From NCBI RefSeq assembly GCF_039543825.1, contig NZ_BAABKM010000002.1, positions 2,326,133 through 2,390,132 on the forward strand: DNA of 64,000 nucleotides, written 5' to 3'. Origin of the DNA: Nocardioides conyzicola. GTDB lineage: Bacteria; Actinomycetota; Actinomycetes; Propionibacteriales; Nocardioidaceae. Shown here one piece after another: positions 34,194-43,560 of the stretch; within the stretch, counting starts at the first letter, position 1; each line of letters begins with the position of its first letter. The notes beneath the pieces are model-generated. The model ran no database searches and was not told where the DNA came from. It worked only from the letters and a program-made list of their open reading frames with translations. Both the position numbers and the translations under genes were made by a program.

Positions 34194-35093
34194 ATGGTCT
34201 CCAGTTTCGCCGACGTCTTCGCCCACTCTAGTTGAGGGAGGCCGCATCGACTTCTTCGTCGACGGCCCTGTGCCAGGAGTCCGGCATTGACCCGGGTCGC
34301 GGCAGTTCGCCCGGACCGGGGCTCCCGACTTGCGAGTGGGCCTGCGATCACATGAGAACCGCAGGGGACTACCCGAACGGCGCCCGGACGCGTCGACGGG
34401 CGCTTACGACGGAGCTGACGGAGGTCCGATGGGTCGGGACACTGGCATCGCGACTTGACCGACTGAAGGTCCTAGCCCCTGTGATTCCGGACTTCGTCTT
34501 GGAGCATTCGGTGCGTCAACCGATTGGACTGAACTATGCCGCACCGCGAGTCACCGATGATCCCGCATCCATCGACACAGTCCAGATTGTCGTGGCGAAT
34601 GCTAGGAGCCGCCGCTGCACCATCTTGAGGCGATCAATCGTCGCGCGACCTATCGGACAGACCGCGGCCTACTCTGTGACAGACGTCGGTCCGGGCTAGC
34701 GACCGGGGCGACTCTGACGAGAGCGCTGCCACGCGGCGGCGACTGGCGGGGGAACGGTCTCAATCACACCGTCGACGAAACGTCCGCCATCGGGAGGTCC
34801 CGACGATGCTTGGGTGTTGTTCTCCGAGTTCAGCGCCCACAGCACTGTGCCGAGCGACCAGGACTCCGGCAGCCCGGTCGGATGGACCCGCTCCGCTGTG
34901 AACATGCTCACGATGCTTAGATCTCCGTAGCAATCCATCGCGGAGATCGCATGAATAGATCAGACTTGGTCGTGAGACCGATGCTCACGTCATCCGCCGA
35001 CGGCACAGTTGACACCATCGGACGCATTCAGGCATCCGCGGTCGGGTTGGCCACACCTGAGCTTCATCCATGTCACGTACCTGAGGAGCGCCA
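34194..35093. other. gene-poor stretch upstream of the polysaccharide operon
   Basis: About 900 bases between the BY-kinase start and gmd, less GC-rich than the flanks. Two open frames (34232-34699 plus; 34696-34938 minus) have no recognisable domain. The second, 80 residues, contains SWSLGTVLWALNSENNTQ and might be a gene remnant. The stretch must hold the divergent promoters of the BY-kinase gene and of the operon starting at 35094. No IS ends or tRNA were seen. Confidence 0.5.
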
Positions 35094-36083
35094 ATGTCAG
35101 AGAACCGGGCACTGATCACGGGCATCACTGGTCAAGACGGTGGGCACTTGGCCGAACTAGTCCATTCGAAGGGCTATGAGGTATTCGGTCTGCTGCGTGG
35201 CCAGCGGAACGCCCGCCGGGAGGCGCTTGAGGACGAGTTTCCGTTCATTAACATCATCGAGGCGGACCTGACCGACCAGACATCGCTAATCGAGGCGGTT
35301 CTGACTTCACAGCCCACAGAGATCTACAATCTAGGGGCGGTCAGTCACGTGGGCTACTCGTTCCGCAATCCCCAATTGACCGCCGACATCACCGGCAAAG
35401 GGGTCCTCAATCTGCTGGAAGCGGTTCGCGTGGCCGGCTATCAAGAAAAGGCGCGCTTCTACCAGGCCTCTACATCGGAGATGTTTGGCGGTCTCGATTA
35501 CAACCGGCCGGGGGCTGGATACAACGAGGAGTCTTTGTTCCACCCCCGTAGTCCGTACGGTGTCGCGAAGTTGTACGCGCACTGGATCGCGCGCAACTAC
35601 CGCGAGAGTTACGGCATGTTCATCTCGACGGGCATCCTGTTCAATCACGAAGGTGAGCGCCGCGGACTTGAGTTCGTGACGCGCAAGATCACGAATGCCG
35701 TGGCCAGGATCCACCTCGGGATGCAGGAGTACGTCGTTCTCGGCGATCTCTGGCCGAAACGCGACTGGGGCTACGCGGGCGACTACGTCCGCGGCATGTG
35801 GCAGATGCTCCAACACGACGAGCCGGACGACTTCGTACTCGCCACTGGAGAGACTCACTCGATCGAGGAGTTCCTGGAGTTGGCGTTCGCCGAGGTCGGG
35901 ATTGCGGACTGGCGGCCATATGTGCACCAGGATAAGCAGTTCATGCGGCCGGCCGAGGTCGACATCTTGCTCGGAGACCCAAGCAAGGCTGAGCGCGTTC
36001 TGGGCTGGAAGCGAGAAGTGGACTTCCGCAGTCTCGTGAGCCGCATGGTGCAGCACGACCTCGCGTCCGTCCGGAGACCATGA
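35094..36083 (+). CDS. gmd: GDP-mannose 4,6-dehydratase
   Basis: A 329-residue short-chain dehydrogenase/reductase: NAD(P)-binding [15 protein letters not shown], catalytic STSEMFG (Thr and Glu present), and YGVAK (Tyr and Lys). It converts GDP-mannose to GDP-4-keto-6-deoxymannose. The adjacent reductase then makes a GDP-6-deoxysugar. First gene of the ten-kb polysaccharide operon. It differs clearly from the second Gmd-like gene at 52244. Confidence 0.93.
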   Translation: MSENRALITGITGQDGGHLAELVHSKGYEVFGLLRGQRNARREALEDEFPFINIIEADLTDQTSLIEAVLTSQPTEIYNLGAVSHVGYSFRNPQLTADITGKGVLNLLEAVRVAGYQEKARFYQASTSEMFGGLDYNRPGAGYNEESLFHPRSPYGVAKLYAHWIARNYRESYGMFISTGILFNHEGERRGLEFVTRKITNAVARIHLGMQEYVVLGDLWPKRDWGYAGDYVRGMWQMLQHDEPDDFVLATGETHSIEEFLELAFAEVGIADWRPYVHQDKQFMRPAEVDILLGDPSKAERVLGWKREVDFRSLVSRMVQHDLASVRRP

Positions 36084-36105
36084 TTTTGGGTAGAGGGCGG
36101 CGATC

Positions 36106-37014
36106 GTGAAAATCCTGGTGACTGGGGTCGGCGGCTTCGTCGGCGGCCACCTGGTCCGCGAACTCGTCAGCGCCGGGCACGAAGTTGTCGGGGCCGGTCT
36201 CGCCCGGAATCCCGGGCCGGTCGAGGAGTTGCTCGTGGATTACCTTTGGGGGGATCTGACGTGCGCGTGGCCGACGGTCAATGTCGATGCTGTGGTGCAC
36301 CTCGCGGCGCTGTCTGCCGTCGGACCGTCTTTTGCCGACCCCCAGCGCTATATAGAGGCAAACAGTGCGCCGGTGACGCACCTCGGCGAGCACCTCCTGA
36401 CGATGGCGCGTCCGGTGCGGACGGTGGTCGTCAGCACCGGAGCCGTCTACGGCGGCGGTGATGCGGCGCCGTTGACGGAGCAGTCCCCGCTCGTTCCGAC
36501 CTCGCCCTACGCGATAAGCAAGATGCTGACAGAGATTCAATGCGCCTATTACCGGCAACGAGGGCTCGACGTGGTAGTCATGCGGCCTTTTAACCACATC
36601 GGACCCGGCCAGGGCAGCGGATTCATCCTTCCCGACCTCGCGGAAGAGGCGCGGACGTCCGTCCGGACTGGGCATGCCATGACCGTGGGCAATCTCAAGA
36701 CGCGACGCGACTATACCGACGTCAGAGACGTGGTGCGCGCATACCGACTTGCTGTCGAGGCTCCGGAGATTCTGGCCCCGGTGCTGAACGTCTGTTCGGG
36801 TGCTTCTGTCTCCGGGTGCGAGATCCTCGAGCTGACGACGAGCGCGCTGGGGGTAAGCGGGGTGGAGGTCCGAGTCGATGAGTCGCGGCTGCGACCGCAG
36901 GATCCGCCCGATATTCGCGGAGACAATGCACTCATCCGCTCGGTCCTCGGCTGGGCCCCCACTATCGCTGTCGAGACCAGTGTCCGTGACTTCGTGGCCG
37001 AGCTCGATGCGTAG
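36106..37014 (+). CDS. rmd: GDP-4-keto-6-deoxymannose reductase-like (Rmd)
   Basis: A 302-residue SDR: KILVTGVGGFVGGHLV at the N-terminus, active site STGAVYGG and SPYAISK. The segment MRPFNHIGPGQGSGFILPDL matches the GDP-6-deoxy-lyxo-4-hexulose reductase group. Product would be GDP-D-rhamnose or a close 6-deoxy sugar; the exact stereochemistry cannot be read off. GTG start 22 bases after gmd. Confidence 0.85.
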   Translation: MKILVTGVGGFVGGHLVRELVSAGHEVVGAGLARNPGPVEELLVDYLWGDLTCAWPTVNVDAVVHLAALSAVGPSFADPQRYIEANSAPVTHLGEHLLTMARPVRTVVVSTGAVYGGGDAAPLTEQSPLVPTSPYAISKMLTEIQCAYYRQRGLDVVVMRPFNHIGPGQGSGFILPDLAEEARTSVRTGHAMTVGNLKTRRDYTDVRDVVRAYRLAVEAPEILAPVLNVCSGASVSGCEILELTTSALGVSGVEVRVDESRLRPQDPPDIRGDNALIRSVLGWAPTIAVETSVRDFVAELDA

Positions 37015-37077
37015 CAACAGATCCAGCGGTGCGCCCACGTCGGAGTACGCACATAAACCTAGGCTGGGTCGCCGCCA

Positions 37078-38154
37078 GTGAGGCTCCTGTTGGAGGCGCA
37101 CTGGTGGGTCGACGGCCCGCCATCCGGGCGCAACGTACTCAGGACGATCGTTGAGGAGTGGGCACGCCGTCATCCAGAGGATCTGCTCACGATTCGAGTG
37201 CCGCGCACGCACGTCTTGGCAGTCGCAGACGAACTTCGGTCGGCGGGCGTCATGGTCGAGGCGCTCTCGGTCCCGTCGCGCATTCAGGCGATCTCTGCGC
37301 TGACGACTCGCGCACGCTCTGACAGATTCGACGCGGTCCTCACTCAGAATTTCGGCGCGCTCGCGGGCGACGCGGCGCGCGCAGTCCTTGTCTACGACGC
37401 CCTGTTCGTCTCACACCCGGCGTGGTTCAAGCGGTGGGAGCGCCTCTACCTGTCGATGATCCGTCCGTCGCTGCGACATTCAGACGTCATCTTTACAATC
37501 TCCGAGTCCGAGAACGTCCGGGTCGGACAGGTATGGCCCGAAGTTCGAGAGCGGTGCGTTCCCGTTGGTCTTGGGGTGCCGCGCGGTCTCTCCGAGGCGA
37601 CGCCCCAGGCACCCGCGCTCCCGATCGGCGCCGGTATCCCGTTTGTGCTCAGCGTCGGCCGGTTAAACGTGCGGAAGAATCTCGCTCGACTCATCCAGGC
37701 GTTCGAGGGAATGGCGACGGACGCCGACCGGCATCATCTGCTGATCGTGGGGCAGCCGGACGGCGCGGTTGAGGATCTCGGGCTGCCGGCGAGTGTCCAG
37801 GACCGGGTCCACTTCCTTGGATTTGTGGACGACTCCGAGTTGCGGTGGCTGTACCAGAACGCCGCCCTCTTTGTGTGTCCGTCGCTCGACGAGGGTCTTG
37901 GCCTTCCAATCCTCGAGGCGGCCAACGAGGGCACCAAGGTTGCTGCTAGCGACATCCCTGTATTCCGGGAGTTGGGGATCGCATCTGCCTATTTTGACCC
38001 GCGTGACGTCGATTCGATCCGGTTGGCCATTCTCACGGGTCTCGCTGCACCGGTGCCAGGGGTCTCGGAGCTCCCGTACACCTGGGAGCGGACCATCGAG
38101 ACCATGCGCGAGGCGATCAAGCAGCTTCTGGCGGATCCACGGAGGAAATCGTGA
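37078..38154 (+). CDS. GT4-family glycosyltransferase
   Basis: A 358-residue GT-B glycosyltransferase. The C-terminal half has the donor site pattern VLSVGRLNVRKNLARLIQAF, then the ALFVCPSLDEGLGLPILEA motif with E-G-L-G-L-P. Donor could be GDP-sugar. GTG start at 37078. Its stop overlaps the next start (GTGA, 38151-38154). Confidence 0.9.
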   Translation: MRLLLEAHWWVDGPPSGRNVLRTIVEEWARRHPEDLLTIRVPRTHVLAVADELRSAGVMVEALSVPSRIQAISALTTRARSDRFDAVLTQNFGALAGDAARAVLVYDALFVSHPAWFKRWERLYLSMIRPSLRHSDVIFTISESENVRVGQVWPEVRERCVPVGLGVPRGLSEATPQAPALPIGAGIPFVLSVGRLNVRKNLARLIQAFEGMATDADRHHLLIVGQPDGAVEDLGLPASVQDRVHFLGFVDDSELRWLYQNAALFVCPSLDEGLGLPILEAANEGTKVAASDIPVFRELGIASAYFDPRDVDSIRLAILTGLAAPVPGVSELPYTWERTIETMREAIKQLLADPRRKS

Positions 38155-38843
38155 GGCGACTTCGCGAGGCGCTCAACGAGCGGTACGTCAGCGCGCGCGG
38201 TATCGAAACAGGGATCGATCCGGCCGTCAGAGACAGGCAGCTGCTTCGGTTTGTGTACGACAAGGCCGTTGCCAAGGCGAACGCCGCCGCCCGTCGCTAC
38301 CCACAGGCCTTCATCTCGCCGGGAGTGCGGCTTATCAACCGTCAGTCGCTGGTCGTCGGAACTGGCGTGTCGATCGCGCGCGGGGTTGTCATTGACGCGA
38401 TGTCGCGTGACGGCGTTCGACTCGCCGACGCTGCGACAGTCGACGTCGGAGCGGTCATTCGAGGTTCTGGCGGGATTCGGCGCCTGGGCGTCGGGGTTGC
38501 GGTCGGCCCGCGCGCCGCGATTGGCGCCTTCAATTTCATCCACGGCGGGGGTGGCGTGATCATCGGCGCCGACGTGCTGCTCGGCCCTTACGTCCAGATC
38601 TTTTCCGAGAATCACGTATTCGGCGACCTGTCTCGGCCCATCATCGAGCAGGGGGAGGCTCCTGGTCTCGTGTCCGTCGGTCGTGGGGCCTGGGTCGGCG
38701 CAAATTCAGTAATCTTGGCGGGCGTCACGATAGGCGAAGATGCGGTCGTCGCCGCCGGGTCTGTCGTTACGAAGGACGTCCCTGCTTCCGCCATCGTCGG
38801 AGGAAACCCCGCCAAGCTAATCCGAATGAGAGGTGACCGCTAG
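38151..38843 (+). CDS. left-handed beta-helix acyltransferase
   Basis: A 230-residue hexapeptide-repeat protein; the C-terminal half reads VGANSVILAGVTIGEDAVVAAGSVVTKDVP then GNPAKLI, typical of maltose/serine acetyltransferase-type enzymes (WcaF/NeuD-like). It probably acetylates a sugar of the polymer. The N-terminal 80 residues are less typical. Translationally coupled to the glycosyltransferase gene. Confidence 0.85.
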   Translation: MRRLREALNERYVSARGIETGIDPAVRDRQLLRFVYDKAVAKANAAARRYPQAFISPGVRLINRQSLVVGTGVSIARGVVIDAMSRDGVRLADAATVDVGAVIRGSGGIRRLGVGVAVGPRAAIGAFNFIHGGGGVIIGADVLLGPYVQIFSENHVFGDLSRPIIEQGEAPGLVSVGRGAWVGANSVILAGVTIGEDAVVAAGSVVTKDVPASAIVGGNPAKLIRMRGDR

Positions 38844-38911
38844 TTGTCTCGGCAGCGCCCCTCATCGTCGGAGCCGGCAAGGAGCCCGGTCGGGTCCGCG
38901 AGCGCCCTCAG

Positions 38912-40234
38912 GTGCTCGCGGTGATGGCGCCGGCCCTGCTGGCCCTTGCCGCCGCGGTGGCATTCGCTGGTGCTCGGCGTTGGAGCATCGTGGTGGCGGT
39001 CGTCGCGGCACTCGGGACAAGTCAGCTCTGGCAGGTCGGCATCACGGCTCGCCCAGAGGTCTTCGTGTGCGTGATCCTGCTCTGTAGCTCCGCACTCCGA
39101 CCTCCACTAGCGGCGGCCCCGGTTGCCAACCGCAACATCTTGACGCTTCTCGGCTTTTGGCTCGCCTACGCAACGGCGGTGTCGCTGGCATTCTCTCCGA
39201 GGCCGGCAGATAGCATTTCGCTGATCATTTGGTCCGCGCTCTCCATGTCCGCCCTCTGGTGGCTGCCGAGGCTGGGGCTGACGGCTCGCGAGGTGGTGTG
39301 CTTCGGCACGGCCGTCGTTCTGGCCCACGCACTCTTTGCCATCGGAGCCTGGCTGCTTGCGCAGACCGGCAGCGCCAATTACTTCGTGTTTCTGGACTTC
39401 GGTGACACCAATTATCGTGCGCGGGGCATCACGCTGGAGCCGAACATCCTCGGCTCGACCTCGGTTGCATGGATCACTGTCGTGTATTACTGGCGCCACG
39501 TCGTCCCAAGGTGGGTGCTGCTGTCTACCGTCCCGATTGCCGCGGCCGGCCTGACCAGCCTGACGCGCACAACGATTGCGTGCCTGCTCCTGGTCGGAGC
39601 CATCATCGCGTTGCGCAACTTCGGCAGCTTCGTGCGGGGGGCGGTTCTGGCCGCGGTGAGCATTCCCGTGCTGTTGTCCGTAGCGGGGTCGAGCGTGCTT
39701 GCTGCCCAAGGACGGGCTGCCTCGTTGCTAGACTTCAACGACTTCAGTCAGGGGACGGGCGCGTTCCGCTCCCGGTCGTGGCAATTAGCGTTGGATGACC
39801 TGTCCAACGGCACGGGATGGCTGACCGGCTTCGGAATTAACTCCTTCCCTCAGCGCTACGAGGCCTACGTCAACCATAAGAGCCTCGACTACCTCAGCAA
39901 CTTTTGGATCACGACGTTGTACGACACGGGAGTCGTCGGAGCGTTCCTCCTCGTACTTGCCTTGGTCGCGATCGTTCGTGCCGTGCCTAGGAAATACGAC
40001 GCGCTGCCGTTCTTCATTGGTTTTGCAATCTCACAATCGGTGACGAGCACCTCATGGCTTCTCTTCACCTGGTTCACGGTAGCGGCCATGCTCCTGCCAA
40101 ACGCTGTCGAAGCGCAGGACTCGAGCCCCAAGGGTCGCGTCGATCCTGTGGACGGATCGATCCCCGGTGCACCGCCCCGCCCATCCATCACGCCAGTGCC
40201 CGCAGCCCGCAGGGCACTGGGTCGTCACCACTGA
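38912..40234 (+). CDS. O-antigen polymerase/ligase-like membrane protein
   Basis: A 440-residue protein with about eleven membrane segments and a large outer loop (about 265-330, FRSRSWQLALDDLSNGTGWL). That loop resembles the Wzy_C/WaaL family of polysaccharide polymerases and ligases. It likely polymerises repeat units outside the membrane. GTG at 38912 is used; an ATG at 38924 is another option. C-terminal 40 residues are low-complexity and cytosolic. Confidence 0.8.
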   Translation: MLAVMAPALLALAAAVAFAGARRWSIVVAVVAALGTSQLWQVGITARPEVFVCVILLCSSALRPPLAAAPVANRNILTLLGFWLAYATAVSLAFSPRPADSISLIIWSALSMSALWWLPRLGLTAREVVCFGTAVVLAHALFAIGAWLLAQTGSANYFVFLDFGDTNYRARGITLEPNILGSTSVAWITVVYYWRHVVPRWVLLSTVPIAAAGLTSLTRTTIACLLLVGAIIALRNFGSFVRGAVLAAVSIPVLLSVAGSSVLAAQGRAASLLDFNDFSQGTGAFRSRSWQLALDDLSNGTGWLTGFGINSFPQRYEAYVNHKSLDYLSNFWITTLYDTGVVGAFLLVLALVAIVRAVPRKYDALPFFIGFAISQSVTSTSWLLFTWFTVAAMLLPNAVEAQDSSPKGRVDPVDGSIPGAPPRPSITPVPAARRALGRHH

Positions 40235-40243
40235 GGAGCACCG

Positions 40244-41224
40244 TTGCTAGATGGCAAAGTTGTAGTCACCGGCGCCGCAGGCTTTATCGGCTCGACGCTC
40301 TGCAAGCGGATCGCCGAGGCGCACCCCTTGGCGGAGTTGGTCATGATCGACCGGTTCAACGACTATTACCCACGTGCGCTGAAAGATCTGGCGATTGGGA
40401 CGATCGCACCTGACGCGGGTCGCCTACTCGAGATTGACCTGGCCGATGCCGACCTCGGGGATGCCGTATCGGACGCGCGTTTCGTCTTCCATCTCGCCGG
40501 ACAACCAGGCGTCCGGCCGTCATGGGGGGAGTCCTTCGGTTCGTACGTGACGGACAATGTGAACGCGACGCAGAGGCTGCTCGAGGCGGTGCGGTCCCAC
40601 GCGCCTGCGGCCAAGCTGGTCTACGCCTCGTCCTCGTCCGTGTACGGCGATGCGGAGTCGTACCCCACGACGGAGATGACGTTACCCGCCCCCAAGAGCC
40701 CATACGGCGTCACCAAGCTCGCCGGCGAGCACTTGGTCAGTCTCTACGCGCGGAACCTCGGTCTCGACACGGTCTCCCTGCGCTACTTCACGGTTTTCGG
40801 TCCCGGCCAACGTCCTGACATGGCCTTCACGCGCTTTTGCGTCTGGGCGCTCACGGGCCAGCCGATCACGGTCTACGGGGACGGCAGCCAGATCCGCGAG
40901 TTCACTTACGTAGAGGACATCGTGAGTGCAAACATCGCGGCCGCGCTCGCGGGCACCACCGCAGGAGAGGTTGTAAATGTCTCGGGAGGCGCGAGCGTCA
41001 GCCTGCTCGAGACCCTCGAGACATTGCGGGGGATCGCGGGTGGGACTCTCGATGTGGACTTCCAGCTAGGAGCTCTCGGCGACGTGCACCGGACGGGCGC
41101 GGATCCGGCGAAGGCTCGCCGAGTCCTCGACTGGGCACCAGCCGTCGATCTTGAGGACGGTCTCCGTCAACAGTTTGAGTGGGTGCGCGAGCATCTCGAC
41201 GTGGTCGGCCCGGCCGTCTTGTGA
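40244..41224 (+). CDS. NAD-dependent sugar epimerase/dehydratase
   Basis: A 326-residue extended SDR: VVVTGAAGFIGSTLCK, active site SSSSVYGD and SPYGVTK, then DGSQIREFTYVEDIV. Closest to UDP-hexose/UDP-uronate 4-epimerases (GalE/WbpP-like). It could use the UDP-glucuronate made by Ugd (47138). Start is TTG at 40244, preceded by GAGGAG. Confidence 0.85.
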   Translation: MLDGKVVVTGAAGFIGSTLCKRIAEAHPLAELVMIDRFNDYYPRALKDLAIGTIAPDAGRLLEIDLADADLGDAVSDARFVFHLAGQPGVRPSWGESFGSYVTDNVNATQRLLEAVRSHAPAAKLVYASSSSVYGDAESYPTTEMTLPAPKSPYGVTKLAGEHLVSLYARNLGLDTVSLRYFTVFGPGQRPDMAFTRFCVWALTGQPITVYGDGSQIREFTYVEDIVSANIAAALAGTTAGEVVNVSGGASVSLLETLETLRGIAGGTLDVDFQLGALGDVHRTGADPAKARRVLDWAPAVDLEDGLRQQFEWVREHLDVVGPAVL

Positions 41225-42300
41225 GTCGGTCCCTCGGATTTACTGGCGACATTGTCTTCGTCTCGGGCACCGAGAGCATGTGGGGAGCCGAGAGGAGTCT
41301 TCTCGGCTTGGCCAGCGGGATCCACGACCGCACTCCCAATCGTGTCTCTCTGGTTGGGACGAGCGGTGCCCTGGTCGACGAATGGCGACGCGCGCTTCCG
41401 GACTGCCCCGCGGAGACCGTCCGCCTCCCACCACGCTTCCTGCGGGAGCTGTCGCTGGTCTTGGCCGCGTGGCGCCGGGCTCCGCGCGGGTCCGCGCTGG
41501 TGTTGTTCGAGTTCAGATTGATCGTGACTCTGCCTCTCCTTGTGATGCTGGCGCGTGTGAAGGGGATGCGGGTCGTAGTGGACGTCCACGACTCCCCAGA
41601 GGAGAGCTCTCGTCGTGCCCTGATCGCCCAACTCCTCCGGCTTGTCGATTCGGCGGTGTGCGTGTCGTCTTACATCGCTGAACAGCTGCCGACCACGAGG
41701 ACCCACGTCGTCTTCCGCCCAATGGATACCGCATCTCCCGCCGAGAGAACGGTCGACCTCGACAGGATCGTCGTGGGCGTGATTGGCCAGATCGCCCGCC
41801 ACAAGCGGGTCGAGGCGGCGTTCAAGTTGATATCCGCCGGTGAAAACCGGATGAGTTGCGTGGTCCGAGGCGCGTCGAGCGGAGTCGACGGTGAGAACTA
41901 CCTGGCCGAGGTCAATGCGGCCGCGGTTGAGATCGGCGGGAGGCGGGCGATGGTCGAACCCGCCGTCGAGCCCGCGCACGCACTAGACGGAATCGACGTG
42001 CTCTTTGCGGGGAACCCTATGGAACCGAGCAGTCGGGCGGTTGCAGAGGCGCAGATGCGCGGAATCCCCGCCGTCGTGCCTGACCGGGGTGGGGCCCAGG
42101 AGTTCATCAAGGACCGAGTGACCGGTTTCGTGTATCCGGTGGACGATCCCGGGAGCATTGCGACCGATCTCCTCGGCATGAGCTCTCAGGACTGGGAGAC
42201 GATGTCCCGCCGGGCGCGGGCCTGGGCCGCGAGCGAGTTCGACAGGGACTCCCAGGTCGCGAAATACGTCAATGCCGTCTGGGCGCGGGCCAGTGATTGA
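41221..42300 (+). CDS. glycosyltransferase (GT-B fold)
   Basis: A 359-residue protein. The C-terminal half shows IVVGVIGQIARHKRVEAAFK and the nucleotide-sugar region ending GIPAVVPDRGGAQEFIKD, usual for GT4-type enzymes. The N-terminal acceptor domain contains FVSGTESMWGAERSL. Donor unknown. GTG start inside the stop of the epimerase gene (GTGA at 41221-41224). Confidence 0.85.
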   Translation: MSRSLGFTGDIVFVSGTESMWGAERSLLGLASGIHDRTPNRVSLVGTSGALVDEWRRALPDCPAETVRLPPRFLRELSLVLAAWRRAPRGSALVLFEFRLIVTLPLLVMLARVKGMRVVVDVHDSPEESSRRALIAQLLRLVDSAVCVSSYIAEQLPTTRTHVVFRPMDTASPAERTVDLDRIVVGVIGQIARHKRVEAAFKLISAGENRMSCVVRGASSGVDGENYLAEVNAAAVEIGGRRAMVEPAVEPAHALDGIDVLFAGNPMEPSSRAVAEAQMRGIPAVVPDRGGAQEFIKDRVTGFVYPVDDPGSIATDLLGMSSQDWETMSRRARAWAASEFDRDSQVAKYVNAVWARASD

Positions 42301-42306
42301 GGCGAG

Positions 42307-43560
42307 GTGAGGACGCTAGGTCGCGCCTCGGCGCTCTTCCTCGGGAGTCTTCCCGGCCTGCTCGTCCCATTCGTAGTCGTCTGGAAGCTGTCCCCTCACG
42401 ACGCCGACGGCTATTTGTACTGGACCGCTCTCACCCTGATCGTCCAAGGCATCCTCGCCTCCACCCTGGAGGCCGCCAGCATTGCCTCGTGCGCGCGGGT
42501 CCGCTCGCGCGGACGACGGCCGACTGGCCAAGCCCAGCTCGCGGTCCGGTGCGCCGGGCCGATCGCCCTCATCTCAGCTGTGGCGTTCGTCGTGGTGGCC
42601 CTCTTCCTGAGGGCAGTGATGAGCGCAGAGGGCACAGTTGCCTCCTACGCCCTCGCATGTGCCCCCGTCGCGCTCGTGCCTCCGCTGGCCGCCGTCGGGT
42701 CGATCTACTCAGGTTGCCTCATAGCAACCGGTGTCGTGGCAAGACCGATTTTTTCGACATTCTTCCGCGGCGTGGTTGTTCTGGGAGCCCTCGTGATCAC
42801 AGATTCTGTCTTAGTGCTGAGCATCGCCGCCGTGGTTGGTGAGGCGGCACGGACGACCTATCTGGGCACCGTCTGGAGGAGAGTGGGACTAGGCGCCGAG
42901 CATGAGTCGGAGCGACTCCACATCAAGCTCTCTGACCTTATCGCCCAGGCTGCCTCGATGTCGCTGTCCATGGCGTCGCCGTTCGTGGCGCGCGTCCTGC
43001 TCGCGGCCGGCCCCATTGGTTCGGTGGCGGCGGGCGAGATCGCCTTTCGGCTCTTTAGCACCGCTACACAGGCCGGCAACAGCCTGATTGTTCTGCCTCG
43101 GATCTCGACACTGTCGGGCCTCGTGGGCGATGACGGAGGTGACGTGACGCGCGGGGCCAGGCTCGTGCGGTCGGAGCTGCGCTTCCAACTACTGGCCTCA
43201 GCCTTCCTTGGGCTGCTCTGGTTTGCGGGAGCGGCGTCGCTCTGGCTCGGAGTCTCACGCTTGAACGACTCGGCAGTGAGTCTGGGTGCTGCGTGGAGTC
43301 TCATTCTGATCACCACCCTCCCACTCGCGTTGGGCAATATTTGGGCCGCCCGGGCGATGCTTGTCCTAGGGCGTGCCCGGCTCTTACTCATCGCCTCATT
43401 GGTAGGAGCGATCTCAATGCTGATCCTCAGCATGGCGCAGACGCTCCTCAACGTCGCCTCTGGCCCTATTTGGGCCCTCGCGATCAGCCAGAGCCTGGTT
43501 GGTGGTCTGGTCATAATTCTGGTGCTACGCACCGTTCCCCTGAGGAGTAGCTCGCGATGA
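42307..43560 (+). CDS. polysaccharide flippase (Wzx-like, MOP superfamily)
   Basis: A 417-residue protein with about twelve to fourteen membrane segments and no catalytic motif, of the oligosaccharide/lipid flippase type. Position between glycosyltransferase genes and beside a polymerase supports a role in flipping the lipid-linked repeat. GTG start; stop overlaps the next ATG (ATGA at 43557-43560). Confidence 0.8.
   Translation: MRTLGRASALFLGSLPGLLVPFVVVWKLSPHDADGYLYWTALTLIVQGILASTLEAASIASCARVRSRGRRPTGQAQLAVRCAGPIALISAVAFVVVALFLRAVMSAEGTVASYALACAPVALVPPLAAVGSIYSGCLIATGVVARPIFSTFFRGVVVLGALVITDSVLVLSIAAVVGEAARTTYLGTVWRRVGLGAEHESERLHIKLSDLIAQAASMSLSMASPFVARVLLAAGPIGSVAAGEIAFRLFSTATQAGNSLIVLPRISTLSGLVGDDGGDVTRGARLVRSELRFQLLASAFLGLLWFAGAASLWLGVSRLNDSAVSLGAAWSLILITTLPLALGNIWAARAMLVLGRARLLLIASLVGAISMLILSMAQTLLNVASGPIWALAISQSLVGGLVIILVLRTVPLRSSSR

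Noticed and set aside
34232..34938. Two open frames (155 residues plus; 80 residues minus) in the gap before gmd
   Set aside because: No domains and no ribosome site; kept only as possible remnants in the gap entry.
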